From NCBI RefSeq assembly GCF_004766125.1, contig NZ_SJSA01000001.1, positions 1,798,001 to 1,862,000 on the forward strand: a stretch of DNA of 64,000 nucleotides. The letters run 5' to 3'. The number at the start of each line of letters is the position of its first letter. The first letter of the stretch is position 1. Below the pieces are notes generated by a model. The model did not search any database and was not told where the DNA came from. It saw only the letters and a program-made list of their open reading frames with translations. This DNA comes from Duncaniella freteri (GTDB lineage: Bacteria > Bacteroidota > Bacteroidia > Bacteroidales > Muribaculaceae). The position numbers and the translations under genes were made by a program. Shown here one piece after another: positions 1 through 8,291 of this stretch.

Positions 1-12
1 TTTCTTTAAATA

Positions 13-43
13 TTGTGTGGGACGTGGATTTACACTATCTTTG
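13..43 (+). promoter_or_regulatory. Bacteroidetes-type promoter of the frd operon
   Basis: TTG at 13-15 and TATCTTTG at 36-43 are separated by 20 bases, matching the TTG / TAnnTTTG promoter of Bacteroidetes. Transcription would start near position 50, giving a leader of about 80 bases before frdC. Confidence 0.7.
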
Positions 44-128
44 TGGTGAAAATCCCCTGAGGTAAAGAGAACACACTCGGCAAATTATTAACTAATCAAT
101 AAATATTTAATTTTTACTCAACACTACT

Positions 129-809
129 ATGTGGTTAACATGTTCATCTATAGGGCGCAAGCTTGTGATGGCAGTCACCGGAGCTTGCCTTGTCCTATTT
201 GTCACGTTTCACTGCCTGATGAATGGTGTCGCGCTGTTCTGGCCTATGGGCTATAATGCTGTGTGCGAATTTCTCGGAGCCAACTGGTACGCTCTTGTAG
301 CATCCATGGGGCTTGCAGCTCTCTTTGTCATTCACATCCTCTACGCTCTTTGGCTCACGCTTCAGAACCGTCGTGCACGTGGTAATGACCAGTATGCCAT
401 TGCCGGTGCTGCTCCCGGAGTGGAATGGTCGTCCAAGAATATGCTTGTGCTCGGCATTGTTGTGGTCGCATTCCTTGTGGTTCACCTCATCCAGTTCTGG
501 GCAAAGATGCAGCTTGCTGAGATTCTTGAGGAGGAATACATGTATAATGGTGTATATGTGCATCCTGCCGATGGTATAGCATTCATCAACATCGCGTTCT
601 CACAGGTATGGACCCCCATTGTCTACATCATAGGCTTTGTGGCACTGTGGTTCCATATGAATCACGGTTTCTGGTCCATGTTCCAGACCGCAGGCTGGGA
701 CAATGACACCTGGCTCCCCCGCCTCAAGAGCATCAGCTTCTGGTGGACATCCATCGTCGTAGGTCTCTTCATCATTCAGGCCGTAGTGTTCACTGTGCGT
801 GCCATGTAA
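129..809 (+). CDS. frdC: Fumarate reductase/succinate dehydrogenase cytochrome b subunit
   Basis: This is the membrane anchor of quinol:fumarate reductase, passing electrons from menaquinol through haem b to the catalytic subunits on the cytoplasmic face. The 226-residue protein has about five hydrophobic segments. Histidines at 28, 69, 119, 176 and 179 lie in or beside them, as expected for a dihaem single-subunit anchor of the Wolinella/Bacteroides type. It is the first gene of a frdC-frdA-frdB operon, 57 bases before frdA, which fixes its identity. In anaerobic Bacteroidales this enzyme works mainly as fumarate reductase making succinate. Direction cannot be read from sequence, so sdhC would be an equally valid name. 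Confidence 0.93.
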   Translation: MWLTCSSIGRKLVMAVTGACLVLFVTFHCLMNGVALFWPMGYNAVCEFLGANWYALVASMGLAALFVIHILYALWLTLQNRRARGNDQYAIAGAAPGVEWSSKNMLVLGIVVVAFLVVHLIQFWAKMQLAEILEEEYMYNGVYVHPADGIAFINIAFSQVWTPIVYIIGFVALWFHMNHGFWSMFQTAGWDNDTWLPRLKSISFWWTSIVVGLFIIQAVVFTVRAM

Positions 810-866
810 TGTGAGTTACAGCGAGAACTAATATTTTCCCGAATTAAAAAAATAACATTACCAGAT

Positions 867-2894
867 ATGGCAGATATAAAGAACCTTGAGGGGATGATTG
901 ATTCTACCCCCATCATGAATGATTATGCCGACATCGAGTCCTCAAAGCTCCCTGAATATCAGATAGATTCCAAGATCCCCGAAGGACCTCTCGCCCAGAA
1001 GTGGACCAACTATAAGGCTCATCAGAAACTTGTCAATCCCGCAAATAAGCGCAACCTTGACATCATCGTTGTAGGTACAGGCCTTGCAGGTGCATCCGCA
1101 GCATCGACCCTTGGCGAACTTGGCTTCAATGTGCTGAACTTCTGCATTCAGGATTCACCTCGCCGTGCTCACTCCATCGCAGCTCAGGGTGGTATCAATG
1201 CCGCTAAGGATTATCAGAACGACGGCGACTCAGTGTACCGTCTCTTCTACGATACCATTAAGGGTGGTGACTTCCGTTCACGCGAGGCAAATGTATACCG
1301 TCTTGCCGAAGTCTCCAACAATATTATAGACCAGTGCGTTGCTCAGGGTGTTCCTTTTGCACGTGAGTACGGCGGTCTCCTTGCCAACCGTTCTTTCGGT
1401 GGCGCACAGGTGTCACGTACATTCTATGCCAAGGGTCAGACCGGTCAGCAGCTTCTGCTCGGAGCTTATGCTTCACTCAACCGCCAGATCAAGAAAGGCA
1501 CAGTGAAGTCATTCAACCGTCGCGAGATGCTTGATCTCGTAATCATCGACGGCCGTGCCCGCGGTATCATCGTGCGCAACCTCATCACAGGCGAGCTGGA
1601 GCGTTACGCCGCTCATGCCGTAGTGCTCGCTACCGGCGGATACGGACGTGCTTTCTTCCTTTCCACAAATGCTATGGGCTGCAACGGTTCTGCCGCAGTT
1701 CAGGCATTTAAGAAGGGTGCCTACCTTGCCAACCTTGCATTCACTCAGATCCACCCCACATGTATCCCTGTGCATGGTGAGGACCAGTCCAAGCTTACAC
1801 TTATGAGCGAGTCGCTCCGTAACGACGGCCGTATCTGGGTGCCCAAAAAGAAAGAGGATGCCGAGGCTATCCGTGCAGGCAAGAAGAAGCCTACCGATAT
1901 ACCCGATGAGGACCGCGACTTCTATCTGGAGCGTCGCTATCCTGCGTTCGGCAACCTCTGTCCTCGTGACATCGCCAGCCGTGCAGCCAAGGAGCGTTGC
2001 GACGCTGGCTACGGTGTAGGTTCCGGAAATGCTGTTTACCTTGACTTCAAGTATGCTATCGAGCGTCTTGGCGAGGATGTGGTACGTGACCGTTACGGCA
2101 ACCTTTTCGATATGTACCAGATGATTTCTGATGACGATCCCTACCACACCCCGATGATGATCTTCCCTGCAAGCCACTATACAATGGGTGGTATCTGGGT
2201 TGACTACGAGCTCCAGACATCAGTGAAGGGTCTTTTCGCTATCGGCGAATGTAACTTCTCTGACCATGGTGCCAACCGTCTTGGTGCATCGGCTCTCATG
2301 CAGGGTCTTGCCGACGGTTACTTCGTGATACCTTACACCATGCAGAATTATCTCAGCGATCAGATCAAGGTGCCTCACTTCACTACCGACACCAAGGAGT
2401 TTGACGAAGCTGAGAAGGCTGTGCGCGAGCGCATACAGAAGCTTATGAACATCAAGGGCACCAAGTCCCCTGACCAGATCCACAAGCGTCTCGGACATGT
2501 GATGTGGGATCTCGTAGGTATGGGACGTACACTCAAGAGTCTCGTAAAGGCTCTTGAAGAGGTAGAAGAAGTGCGTAAGGAATTCTATACCGATCTGCGC
2601 ATCGTAGGCAATGCCGACGATCTCAATCAGGAACTTGAGAAGGCATTGCGTCTTGAGGACTTCCTCGTGATAGCCAAAATGATGGCGATCGACGCTCTCA
2701 ACCGTAACGAATCGTGCGGAGCACATTTCCGTGAGGAGTATCAGCTCGCTGACGGTGAGGCTGCACGTAACGACAAGGACTATATGTACGTGTCCTGCTG
2801 GAAGTACACCGGCGAAAATGAGAAGCCTGTCCTCCTCAAAGAGCCCCTCAACTACACCGAAATCAAGGTTCAGACCCGTAACTACAAGTCATAA
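867..2894 (+). CDS. frdA: Fumarate reductase/succinate dehydrogenase flavoprotein subunit
   Basis: Catalytic flavoprotein that interconverts fumarate and succinate. A Rossmann motif [13 protein letters not shown] lies at about residues 68-80. The segment [15 protein letters not shown] follows, in which His102 is the expected covalent FAD attachment site. Active-site segments [17 protein letters not shown] and [13 protein letters not shown] are all present, as is the C-terminal helical domain. Total length is 675 residues. The first 30 residues or so precede the usual start of Bacteroides FrdA (around IDSKIPEG) and look like a mild N-terminal extension. The gene sits between the anchor and iron-sulfur subunits and is clearly intact. 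Confidence 0.96.
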   Translation: MADIKNLEGMIDSTPIMNDYADIESSKLPEYQIDSKIPEGPLAQKWTNYKAHQKLVNPANKRNLDIIVVGTGLAGASAASTLGELGFNVLNFCIQDSPRRAHSIAAQGGINAAKDYQNDGDSVYRLFYDTIKGGDFRSREANVYRLAEVSNNIIDQCVAQGVPFAREYGGLLANRSFGGAQVSRTFYAKGQTGQQLLLGAYASLNRQIKKGTVKSFNRREMLDLVIIDGRARGIIVRNLITGELERYAAHAVVLATGGYGRAFFLSTNAMGCNGSAAVQAFKKGAYLANLAFTQIHPTCIPVHGEDQSKLTLMSESLRNDGRIWVPKKKEDAEAIRAGKKKPTDIPDEDRDFYLERRYPAFGNLCPRDIASRAAKERCDAGYGVGSGNAVYLDFKYAIERLGEDVVRDRYGNLFDMYQMISDDDPYHTPMMIFPASHYTMGGIWVDYELQTSVKGLFAIGECNFSDHGANRLGASALMQGLADGYFVIPYTMQNYLSDQIKVPHFTTDTKEFDEAEKAVRERIQKLMNIKGTKSPDQIHKRLGHVMWDLVGMGRTLKSLVKALEEVEEVRKEFYTDLRIVGNADDLNQELEKALRLEDFLVIAKMMAIDALNRNESCGAHFREEYQLADGEAARNDKDYMYVSCWKYTGENEKPVLLKEPLNYTEIKVQTRNYKS

Positions 2895-2924
2895 TCAATC
2901 CCCCGATTTTTTATCTGAAGCAAA

Positions 2925-3680
2925 ATGGAACATAATATAAATGTAAACCTCAAGATTTGGCGCCAGCGTAGCCCGAAAGAACCGGGGGCGTTCAAGAACT
3001 ACCGTGTGGAGAACGTCTCCACCGGAAGCAGCTTCCTCGAAATGCTCGATATGCTCAACCAGCAGCTCGTAGAGAAGGGTGAGGAGCCTGTGGTATTTGA
3101 CAGCGATTGCCGCGAGGGTATCTGCGGTATGTGCTCTCTTTATATCAACGGACATCCCCATGGTCCGGTACAGGGCATAACCACCTGTCAGCTCCACATG
3201 CGTAAGTTCAACAACGAGGACACCATCACCATCGAACCGTGGCGTTCTGCCGCATTCCCTGTGATACGCGACCTTATGGTCAACCGTAATGCCTTTGACC
3301 AGATACAGCAGGCAGGAGGTTACGTGTCGTTCAATTGTGGCGGAGCTCCCGATGCCAACAATCTCCCCATATCCAAGGAGGTTGCCGATATAGCAATGGA
3401 CTCTGCTACATGTATCGGTTGCGGTGCATGTGTTGCAGCTTGCAAGAATGGTTCTGCAATGCTCTTCGTCAGTGCCAAGGTAAGCCAGTTTGCCCTTCTT
3501 CCCCAAGGTCAGGTTGAGCGTGCCCGCCGTGCCCGCGCCATGGTCAGCAAGATGGACGAGCTTGGCTTCGGCAACTGTACCAACACCGGAGCTTGTGCGG
3601 CTGAGTGTCCCAAGAACATCTCGCTCAGCAACATCGCCCGCCTCAACCGCGAGTTCATCAAGGCAAAGTGTGCCGATTGA
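2925..3680 (+). CDS. frdB: Fumarate reductase/succinate dehydrogenase iron-sulfur subunit
   Basis: Electron-transfer subunit linking the haem anchor to the flavoprotein. It carries the three standard clusters. The plant-type [2Fe-2S] motif [10 protein letters not shown] provides C62, C67 and C70, with a further Cys at 88. The [4Fe-4S] motif [11 protein letters not shown] lies at 163-173. The remaining cysteines, C218, C224 and C228 (ACAAECP), serve the [3Fe-4S] centre and the last [4Fe-4S] ligand. The gene is 251 residues long, lies 30 bases after frdA, and is followed by a strong terminator, so it closes the operon. Confidence 0.96.
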   Translation: MEHNINVNLKIWRQRSPKEPGAFKNYRVENVSTGSSFLEMLDMLNQQLVEKGEEPVVFDSDCREGICGMCSLYINGHPHGPVQGITTCQLHMRKFNNEDTITIEPWRSAAFPVIRDLMVNRNAFDQIQQAGGYVSFNCGGAPDANNLPISKEVADIAMDSATCIGCGACVAACKNGSAMLFVSAKVSQFALLPQGQVERARRARAMVSKMDELGFGNCTNTGACAAECPKNISLSNIARLNREFIKAKCAD

Positions 3681-3754
3681 TCTGACTATAGAGAGTTGAT
3701 AGCGGTATAGTGGCGGAGACATCCGTCCGGCAACAGCTCTCAGTCATTATTTAT

Positions 3755-3799
3755 AAAAGGAACAGCAGAATATATATTCGTTCTGCTGTTCCTTTTTCG
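3755..3799 (+). terminator. Intrinsic terminator after frdB
   Basis: A perfect 16-base inverted repeat (3755-3770 and 3781-3796, core GGAACAGCAGAA/TTCTGCTGTTCC) with a 10-base loop ends in a T run. The A run on the left means it could also work on the other strand, but no gene there requires it. Confidence 0.9.
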
Positions 3800-4151
3800 T
3801 GTTATGCACATTAAGTGGGATTTAAGTACTGAGAAACTATTGCTTCCCTATTAAATTTGCATTATAGAGCATGTTTTATAAGAATCTGTAATATTTGTTC
3901 GTAATTATTTGGTTTAATGATTCATAACACGTATATTTGCGAAAGACGTCATTATCACATTTTCATTCATATTCATTAATGTAATCCAAACCTGTTTATT
4001 CCTCTGATAAATGTACTGCCATGAAAAGATGTAATTTAATAGCCAATATATGCTGCATTGTTTATGGCAGGTGTTGTCGGGTGGTGTATGCATGTCCGAT
4101 TTGCAAATTGGAATATCCCGATGCGGTTGATTATAACAAAGCGGAGATAAG
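3797..4151 (+). promoter_or_regulatory. Leader region and promoter of the lipoprotein gene
   Basis: This stretch has no long gene. TTTG at 3908-3911 and TATATTTG at 3932-3939, 20 bases apart, form a good Bacteroidetes promoter for the 4152 gene, leaving an unusually long leader of about 205 bases. Within the leader, a 45-codon ATG frame (4021-4158) with seven Cys codons runs into the lipoprotein start in another frame. It may be a translated upstream ORF or chance. The part before 3908 is AT-rich and I see nothing else in it. Confidence 0.6.
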
Positions 4152-5174
4152 ATGGTAGTAAGATTTCTGTTAAGTCTTGTATGCCTGCTCTTTGTAGCCT
4201 GTGCGGGGAGGAATGGCAGTGGTGGTGAGATGTCTGATTCCGGATTGCATTTTCCTGACTCTATGGATGTCAAGTGGACTTATGTGACCGGTGACGATAT
4301 GATGCCTAATCCAAGATGTTTTGCCGTGGATGACTCCTGTGTCTATGTGCTTGGTGATGCAGGGGGACGTAGCCTGTTTGTGTATAACATAACCACAGGA
4401 GAAGAGATGGGCAGCTACATTGACCGTCGGTCGCATATAGGAGAGCTGACGAATCCATACGGATTGAGCATTGACAGAAGTACTGGTGATTTCGGTGTGT
4501 TCAATTTAGGTATGACTGACAGGTTTCTTGTGAGATATTCACCTGAATATGAACCTAAAGTACTATATAGAGTGGATTCTGTTTTCCCGATTAATGATAT
4601 CGTGCTTGCTCCTGACGATCGTGTCATAGCAGTGTCATTGGTATATGAGAACGGGGAGCCAACAGGACGTCAGGCTGTGAGCCTGCTTGATGTAGCGGAC
4701 GGTGTTACTCTGATAGGTTCGTGTGATGAATTATTACCGGTAATACCAAAAGGATTGGGTAGGGAGATCAGTGTGTCGGGTTCCGGAAAAAGAGTGGCAT
4801 CAATAATTCGGAATTCGGGATTTTTGGAGACGTATGAGATAACAGGCGATAGCATATTGCGTACATCTCACAACAACTATTTTCCCATAGAGGTGTCTGA
4901 CGACGGTATCGCTCATGTGAATCATAATATACAATATGGTTTCAGATGTGTTGCCGTCTCGGATGATTATGTATATGCTGTATATAGCGAATCTAAGGCT
5001 GAGGGTGATCCGGTCACTACTGTAGGAGTGTGGGACTGGAATGGTAATCCGGTCAAGAAGATCAAGACCGATAAGAATGTTTCTGATATATGTGTGTCAC
5101 CCGACGGTTCACGGCTTTATTGCACGTCAAAATTCAGGAGTTCGATATGCACTATTAATTACATAGATTTATAA
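4152..5174 (+). CDS. BF3164-like lipoprotein, predicted six-bladed beta-propeller
   Basis: The 340-residue product starts with a lipoprotein signal peptide. The hydrophobic stretch LLSLVCLLFVAC ends at Cys17, followed by a Gly/Ser-rich linker. The rest resembles the BF3164/TolB-like propeller lipoproteins common in Bacteroidales: repeated blade-like strands such as YGLSIDRSTGDFGVFN, INDIVLAPDDRVIAVS and VSDICVSPDGSRLYCTS. No catalytic motif is visible, and the family has no well-defined function. It probably sits on the outer or inner membrane facing the periplasm. The gene is 53 bases upstream of two large barrel proteins, separated from them by a 12-bp stem hairpin, which suggests one regulated unit. 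Assignment to the family is from fold-like pattern, not alignment. Confidence 0.65.
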   Translation: MVVRFLLSLVCLLFVACAGRNGSGGEMSDSGLHFPDSMDVKWTYVTGDDMMPNPRCFAVDDSCVYVLGDAGGRSLFVYNITTGEEMGSYIDRRSHIGELTNPYGLSIDRSTGDFGVFNLGMTDRFLVRYSPEYEPKVLYRVDSVFPINDIVLAPDDRVIAVSLVYENGEPTGRQAVSLLDVADGVTLIGSCDELLPVIPKGLGREISVSGSGKRVASIIRNSGFLETYEITGDSILRTSHNNYFPIEVSDDGIAHVNHNIQYGFRCVAVSDDYVYAVYSESKAEGDPVTTVGVWDWNGNPVKKIKTDKNVSDICVSPDGSRLYCTSKFRSSICTINYIDL

Positions 5175-5178
5175 TAAT

Positions 5179-5212
5179 TGCCATAGGTGAGAAATGAGTA
5201 TCACCTATGGCA
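5179..5212 (+). repeat. Intercistronic hairpin, perfect 12-bp stem
   Basis: TGCCATAGGTGA (5179-5190) and TCACCTATGGCA (5201-5212) form a perfect inverted repeat around a 10-base loop in the 53-base gap between the lipoprotein and barrel genes. No T run follows, so it is more likely an mRNA-processing or stability hairpin than a terminator. Confidence 0.65.
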
Positions 5213-5227
5213 TAAAAATATAATGTC

Positions 5228-8137
5228 ATGAAAACATATCCCCTACATACTGCGAGACTGTTCATATTACTCATCGTATCGTTAGTGGCTGTCATGGCTT
5301 TCGCCGAAGAGAAGCCTTTGACTCTGTATGGCAGAATTAAGGAATCGGTGTTCAAGAACGACTTGCCTGAAGCATGGGTATACACAATTGATGAGAACGG
5401 TAACCGCAAGGATTCTCTGACGGTATGGAACAAGAGCAATTCGATGTTCAGTGACGGTGTTATAAATGATTTTGCCCGTATTTCATTCCTCGTGGAAAGG
5501 AAGGATTCGGTGTATGTTTTTGAGGTGGGATGTGAAGGATATACACCCCGGACTGTTGTATATAAGGTGGAGAATGTAGGCGATCGTGAGGATACGAGAA
5601 ATATTCCTGACATATATCTCGACCGTGCTCCCCACAAGCTGCGTGAGGTCGAGGTCACAGCCTCAAAGATCAAATTCTATCACCGTGGCGACACCATAGT
5701 GTACAATGCCGATGCATTTCAGCTCGCCGATGGATCGATGCTTGATGCTCTCATATCGCAACTGCCTGGTGTGGAGCTCAGTGATAACGGACGGATCACT
5801 GTCAACGGTGAGTTTGTGGAGTCATTATTGCTCAATGGCAAACATTTCTTTGACGGCAACAATAATATAATGCTTCAGAATATAGGAGCTTATACGGTTA
5901 AGAATGTTGAGGTGTATCGCGGGCATTCGTTGATGGAGAAGTTTCACGATAATCTTAATGCTCCCAAGCGTCTCACAATGGATGTGAAGCTCAAAAAGGA
6001 GTATTCGATTGGGTGGATAGCGAATGCACAGGCTGGTTATGGCACAGAGTCACGTTTCATGGGCAGACTGTTTTCCGCATGGTTCACATCGTCAACCGAG
6101 GTAGTGTTTCTTGGTAACATCAATAATCTGAATGACAACCGTGAGCCGGGTAAGAATAGCTCATGGACCCCTGAGCAGATGCCTTCCGGCACGCGCAGGT
6201 ATCAGCTTGCCGGGCTCAATTATCAGCATAGGGTACCGTCGGGTAACAGATTTGCCAGAGGTAACATTACATATGAGGGAAATAGACTCAACAGCAGTAC
6301 TGTGACCGACAGAACAAATTTCTTCTCTACAGGTAATACCTACGACTATAGTAGTGCCGGTGACAGATATAAGGATTTCAAGGTCCGTACCAACCATTCA
6401 TTCGGACGTAAATTTAATGGAGTAAGCATCTCGGCAGATGTCGCCGGAAGCTATTCTCGTACAGACAATACGTCATCGAGCCTGTCGGCCACATTTGACA
6501 GTGAGCAGTCTGGAATGTCGTTGCAGGCACTTGAAGCTGTATATGCCACCGGATTGTCTGAACAGCTGTCCTCCATTATCAATCGTTCCAGGCAACTCAA
6601 TAACGGACTGAACAAGGCAGGCAGCGTCAACGGAGGCGCAATGCTTTCGTATAAAATACCTCAAAGTCCTGACCGGATATATGCCCAGATGGCGGTAAGC
6701 TACAGTTCCCGCAAATCGGAGGCATGGCATGATATAAACGTAAATTATAGTGATAATTCCATAGCGGGTATCAGACAGAGAAATTACACTTACGGATCGC
6801 CTGACAGTGACTTTACACTGCGTGCCGGCACAGGTTACAATTGGAGAAAAGGTATGCTGTCAGGTGCGGTGAAGTACGATTATAATTTCCATAACCGTGA
6901 CAGAGACTCTTACATGTATGCCCTGGAGCGTCTTGGTGATGATATGGGCGTGTATGGGGAACTTCCGGCGGGTTATCAGTCATGTCTTGATGCAGGCAAC
7001 AGCTATACTTCGCGGCTTTGTGAGAACAAGCATACATTGTCGCTTGAATTAATGTATCTCGGCAAATTGTCCAATGGCAATTCCTTGCAGATCAGATTTG
7101 AGCCTAATGTCGGTGTGCTCCATAGCAATCTGCATTATTTCAGTGACAATAAGGCATATCCGGTGAGCCGTACATCTGCGCTGTTCTCTATAGCTGATCT
7201 TGGCGGATCGATAAGATACCAATGGGGCGGTCCTGCCAAAAAATCGGCAATGCAGATTCTGACACTGAAATATGGTCTTGACACAGGCACACCTGATCTG
7301 CTGCATTTGGTGGATGTGACCAACACTTCCGATCCTCTCAACATATCAGTCGGCAATCCTGACCTTAAAAACTCTCATACGTATAAAATGGGGCTGTTCT
7401 ATATGATATCGCCTAAAAACTATATGAGCAATACTGTGACAGTGGACTTTTCTGTCACTGACAATGCTCTGGTGAGGGGATATTACTATGACAAGACTAC
7501 AGGTGTACGTTACAACAAGACCTATAATGTGAGCGGGAACAATTCCTTAAAAGCCGAGAATGTGTTTAATCTTCAGTTTGGCAGAAGAAAGCAATTTACG
7601 TTGTCATCGGCTACTGTGGCTGGCAATATACATAGTGTGGATATGGTGGGTACTGACGGAATGGAGCCGGCTCCGTCAAAGGTGGATACACGTACTCTAA
7701 GCGAGAATATAAGGGTGTCGTGGCAGATAGGCAAGCACTCGTTATCGTTGAACGGAGTGGTGTCGGACCGCCGCACCACATCATCGCGTGATGGGTTCAA
7801 TGATATCAATGCCACGCATTACAATTATGGTGTCACAGGCTCATTTGCTCTCCCGGCAGGATTCGGTATAAGCACCGATTTCAGATTATACACACGCCGT
7901 GGCTACGGTATGCGTCAGCTTGACACGACTGATGCCGTGTGGAATGCGCGCGCCACCTACACTCCGCGTGGAGGACGATGGGTATTCACTCTTGACGGCT
8001 TTGATCTTCTCAGGCGTCTTAATAACATTCACTATGCAGTCACAGCCACAGGACGTACAGTAACATATACCAACACATTGCCGCGCTACATCTTATTTTC
8101 GGTGCAGTATCGTCTCAACATACAGCCTAAGAAGTGA
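5228..8137 (+). CDS. Outer-membrane beta-barrel protein with plug-like domain (TonB-receptor-like)
   Basis: This 969-residue protein has a signal peptide (about residues 1-26, cleavage after MAFA) and an N-terminal carboxypeptidase-regulatory-like beta domain (about 30-135). A plug-like segment covers about 138-231 and includes GDTIVYNADAFQLADGSMLD and LPGVELSDNGRITVNG. The remainder is a long barrel of alternating strands ending in an aromatic terminal strand (ILFSVQYRLN). This arrangement is typical of the outer membrane beta-barrel family related to TonB-dependent receptors. No clear TonB box is visible, so energy coupling is uncertain. There is no SusD partner, which argues against a SusC role. 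A close paralogue follows at 8292. The ligand is unknown. Confidence 0.75.
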   Translation: MKTYPLHTARLFILLIVSLVAVMAFAEEKPLTLYGRIKESVFKNDLPEAWVYTIDENGNRKDSLTVWNKSNSMFSDGVINDFARISFLVERKDSVYVFEVGCEGYTPRTVVYKVENVGDREDTRNIPDIYLDRAPHKLREVEVTASKIKFYHRGDTIVYNADAFQLADGSMLDALISQLPGVELSDNGRITVNGEFVESLLLNGKHFFDGNNNIMLQNIGAYTVKNVEVYRGHSLMEKFHDNLNAPKRLTMDVKLKKEYSIGWIANAQAGYGTESRFMGRLFSAWFTSSTEVVFLGNINNLNDNREPGKNSSWTPEQMPSGTRRYQLAGLNYQHRVPSGNRFARGNITYEGNRLNSSTVTDRTNFFSTGNTYDYSSAGDRYKDFKVRTNHSFGRKFNGVSISADVAGSYSRTDNTSSSLSATFDSEQSGMSLQALEAVYATGLSEQLSSIINRSRQLNNGLNKAGSVNGGAMLSYKIPQSPDRIYAQMAVSYSSRKSEAWHDINVNYSDNSIAGIRQRNYTYGSPDSDFTLRAGTGYNWRKGMLSGAVKYDYNFHNRDRDSYMYALERLGDDMGVYGELPAGYQSCLDAGNSYTSRLCENKHTLSLELMYLGKLSNGNSLQIRFEPNVGVLHSNLHYFSDNKAYPVSRTSALFSIADLGGSIRYQWGGPAKKSAMQILTLKYGLDTGTPDLLHLVDVTNTSDPLNISVGNPDLKNSHTYKMGLFYMISPKNYMSNTVTVDFSVTDNALVRGYYYDKTTGVRYNKTYNVSGNNSLKAENVFNLQFGRRKQFTLSSATVAGNIHSVDMVGTDGMEPAPSKVDTRTLSENIRVSWQIGKHSLSLNGVVSDRRTTSSRDGFNDINATHYNYGVTGSFALPAGFGISTDFRLYTRRGYGMRQLDTTDAVWNARATYTPRGGRWVFTLDGFDLLRRLNNIHYAVTATGRTVTYTNTLPRYILFSVQYRLNIQPKK

Positions 8138-8234
8138 TGGCTGGGTTCTGTTTATAGGTGGTGAGTTGGACCGATTATTGTAATCCTTTATTATGCTTTA
8201 TGGGGGTACAATATGTAGTTTTATCAATGATTTC

Positions 8235-8265
8235 TTGTTGGTTTCGAATTCATTGCTTAGATTTG
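8235..8265 (+). promoter_or_regulatory. Promoter of the second barrel gene
   Basis: TTG at 8235-8237 and TAGATTTG at 8258-8265 with a 20-base spacer match the Bacteroidetes promoter pattern. The start codon at 8292 lies about 20 bases beyond the predicted transcript start. The second barrel gene can therefore be expressed separately from the first. Confidence 0.6.
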
Positions 8266-8291
8266 TATCTAAATAAATAATTATACAGATA

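Noticed and set aside
195..563. Open frame on the minus strand inside frdC
   Set aside because: It lies wholly within a clear membrane-protein gene, has no promoter or recognisable domain, and its composition mirrors the codon pattern of the opposite strand.
2895..3722. 275-codon frame on the minus strand opposite frdB
   Set aside because: frdB on the plus strand has all iron-sulfur motifs. The reverse frame is a shadow of its codon usage and has no family features.
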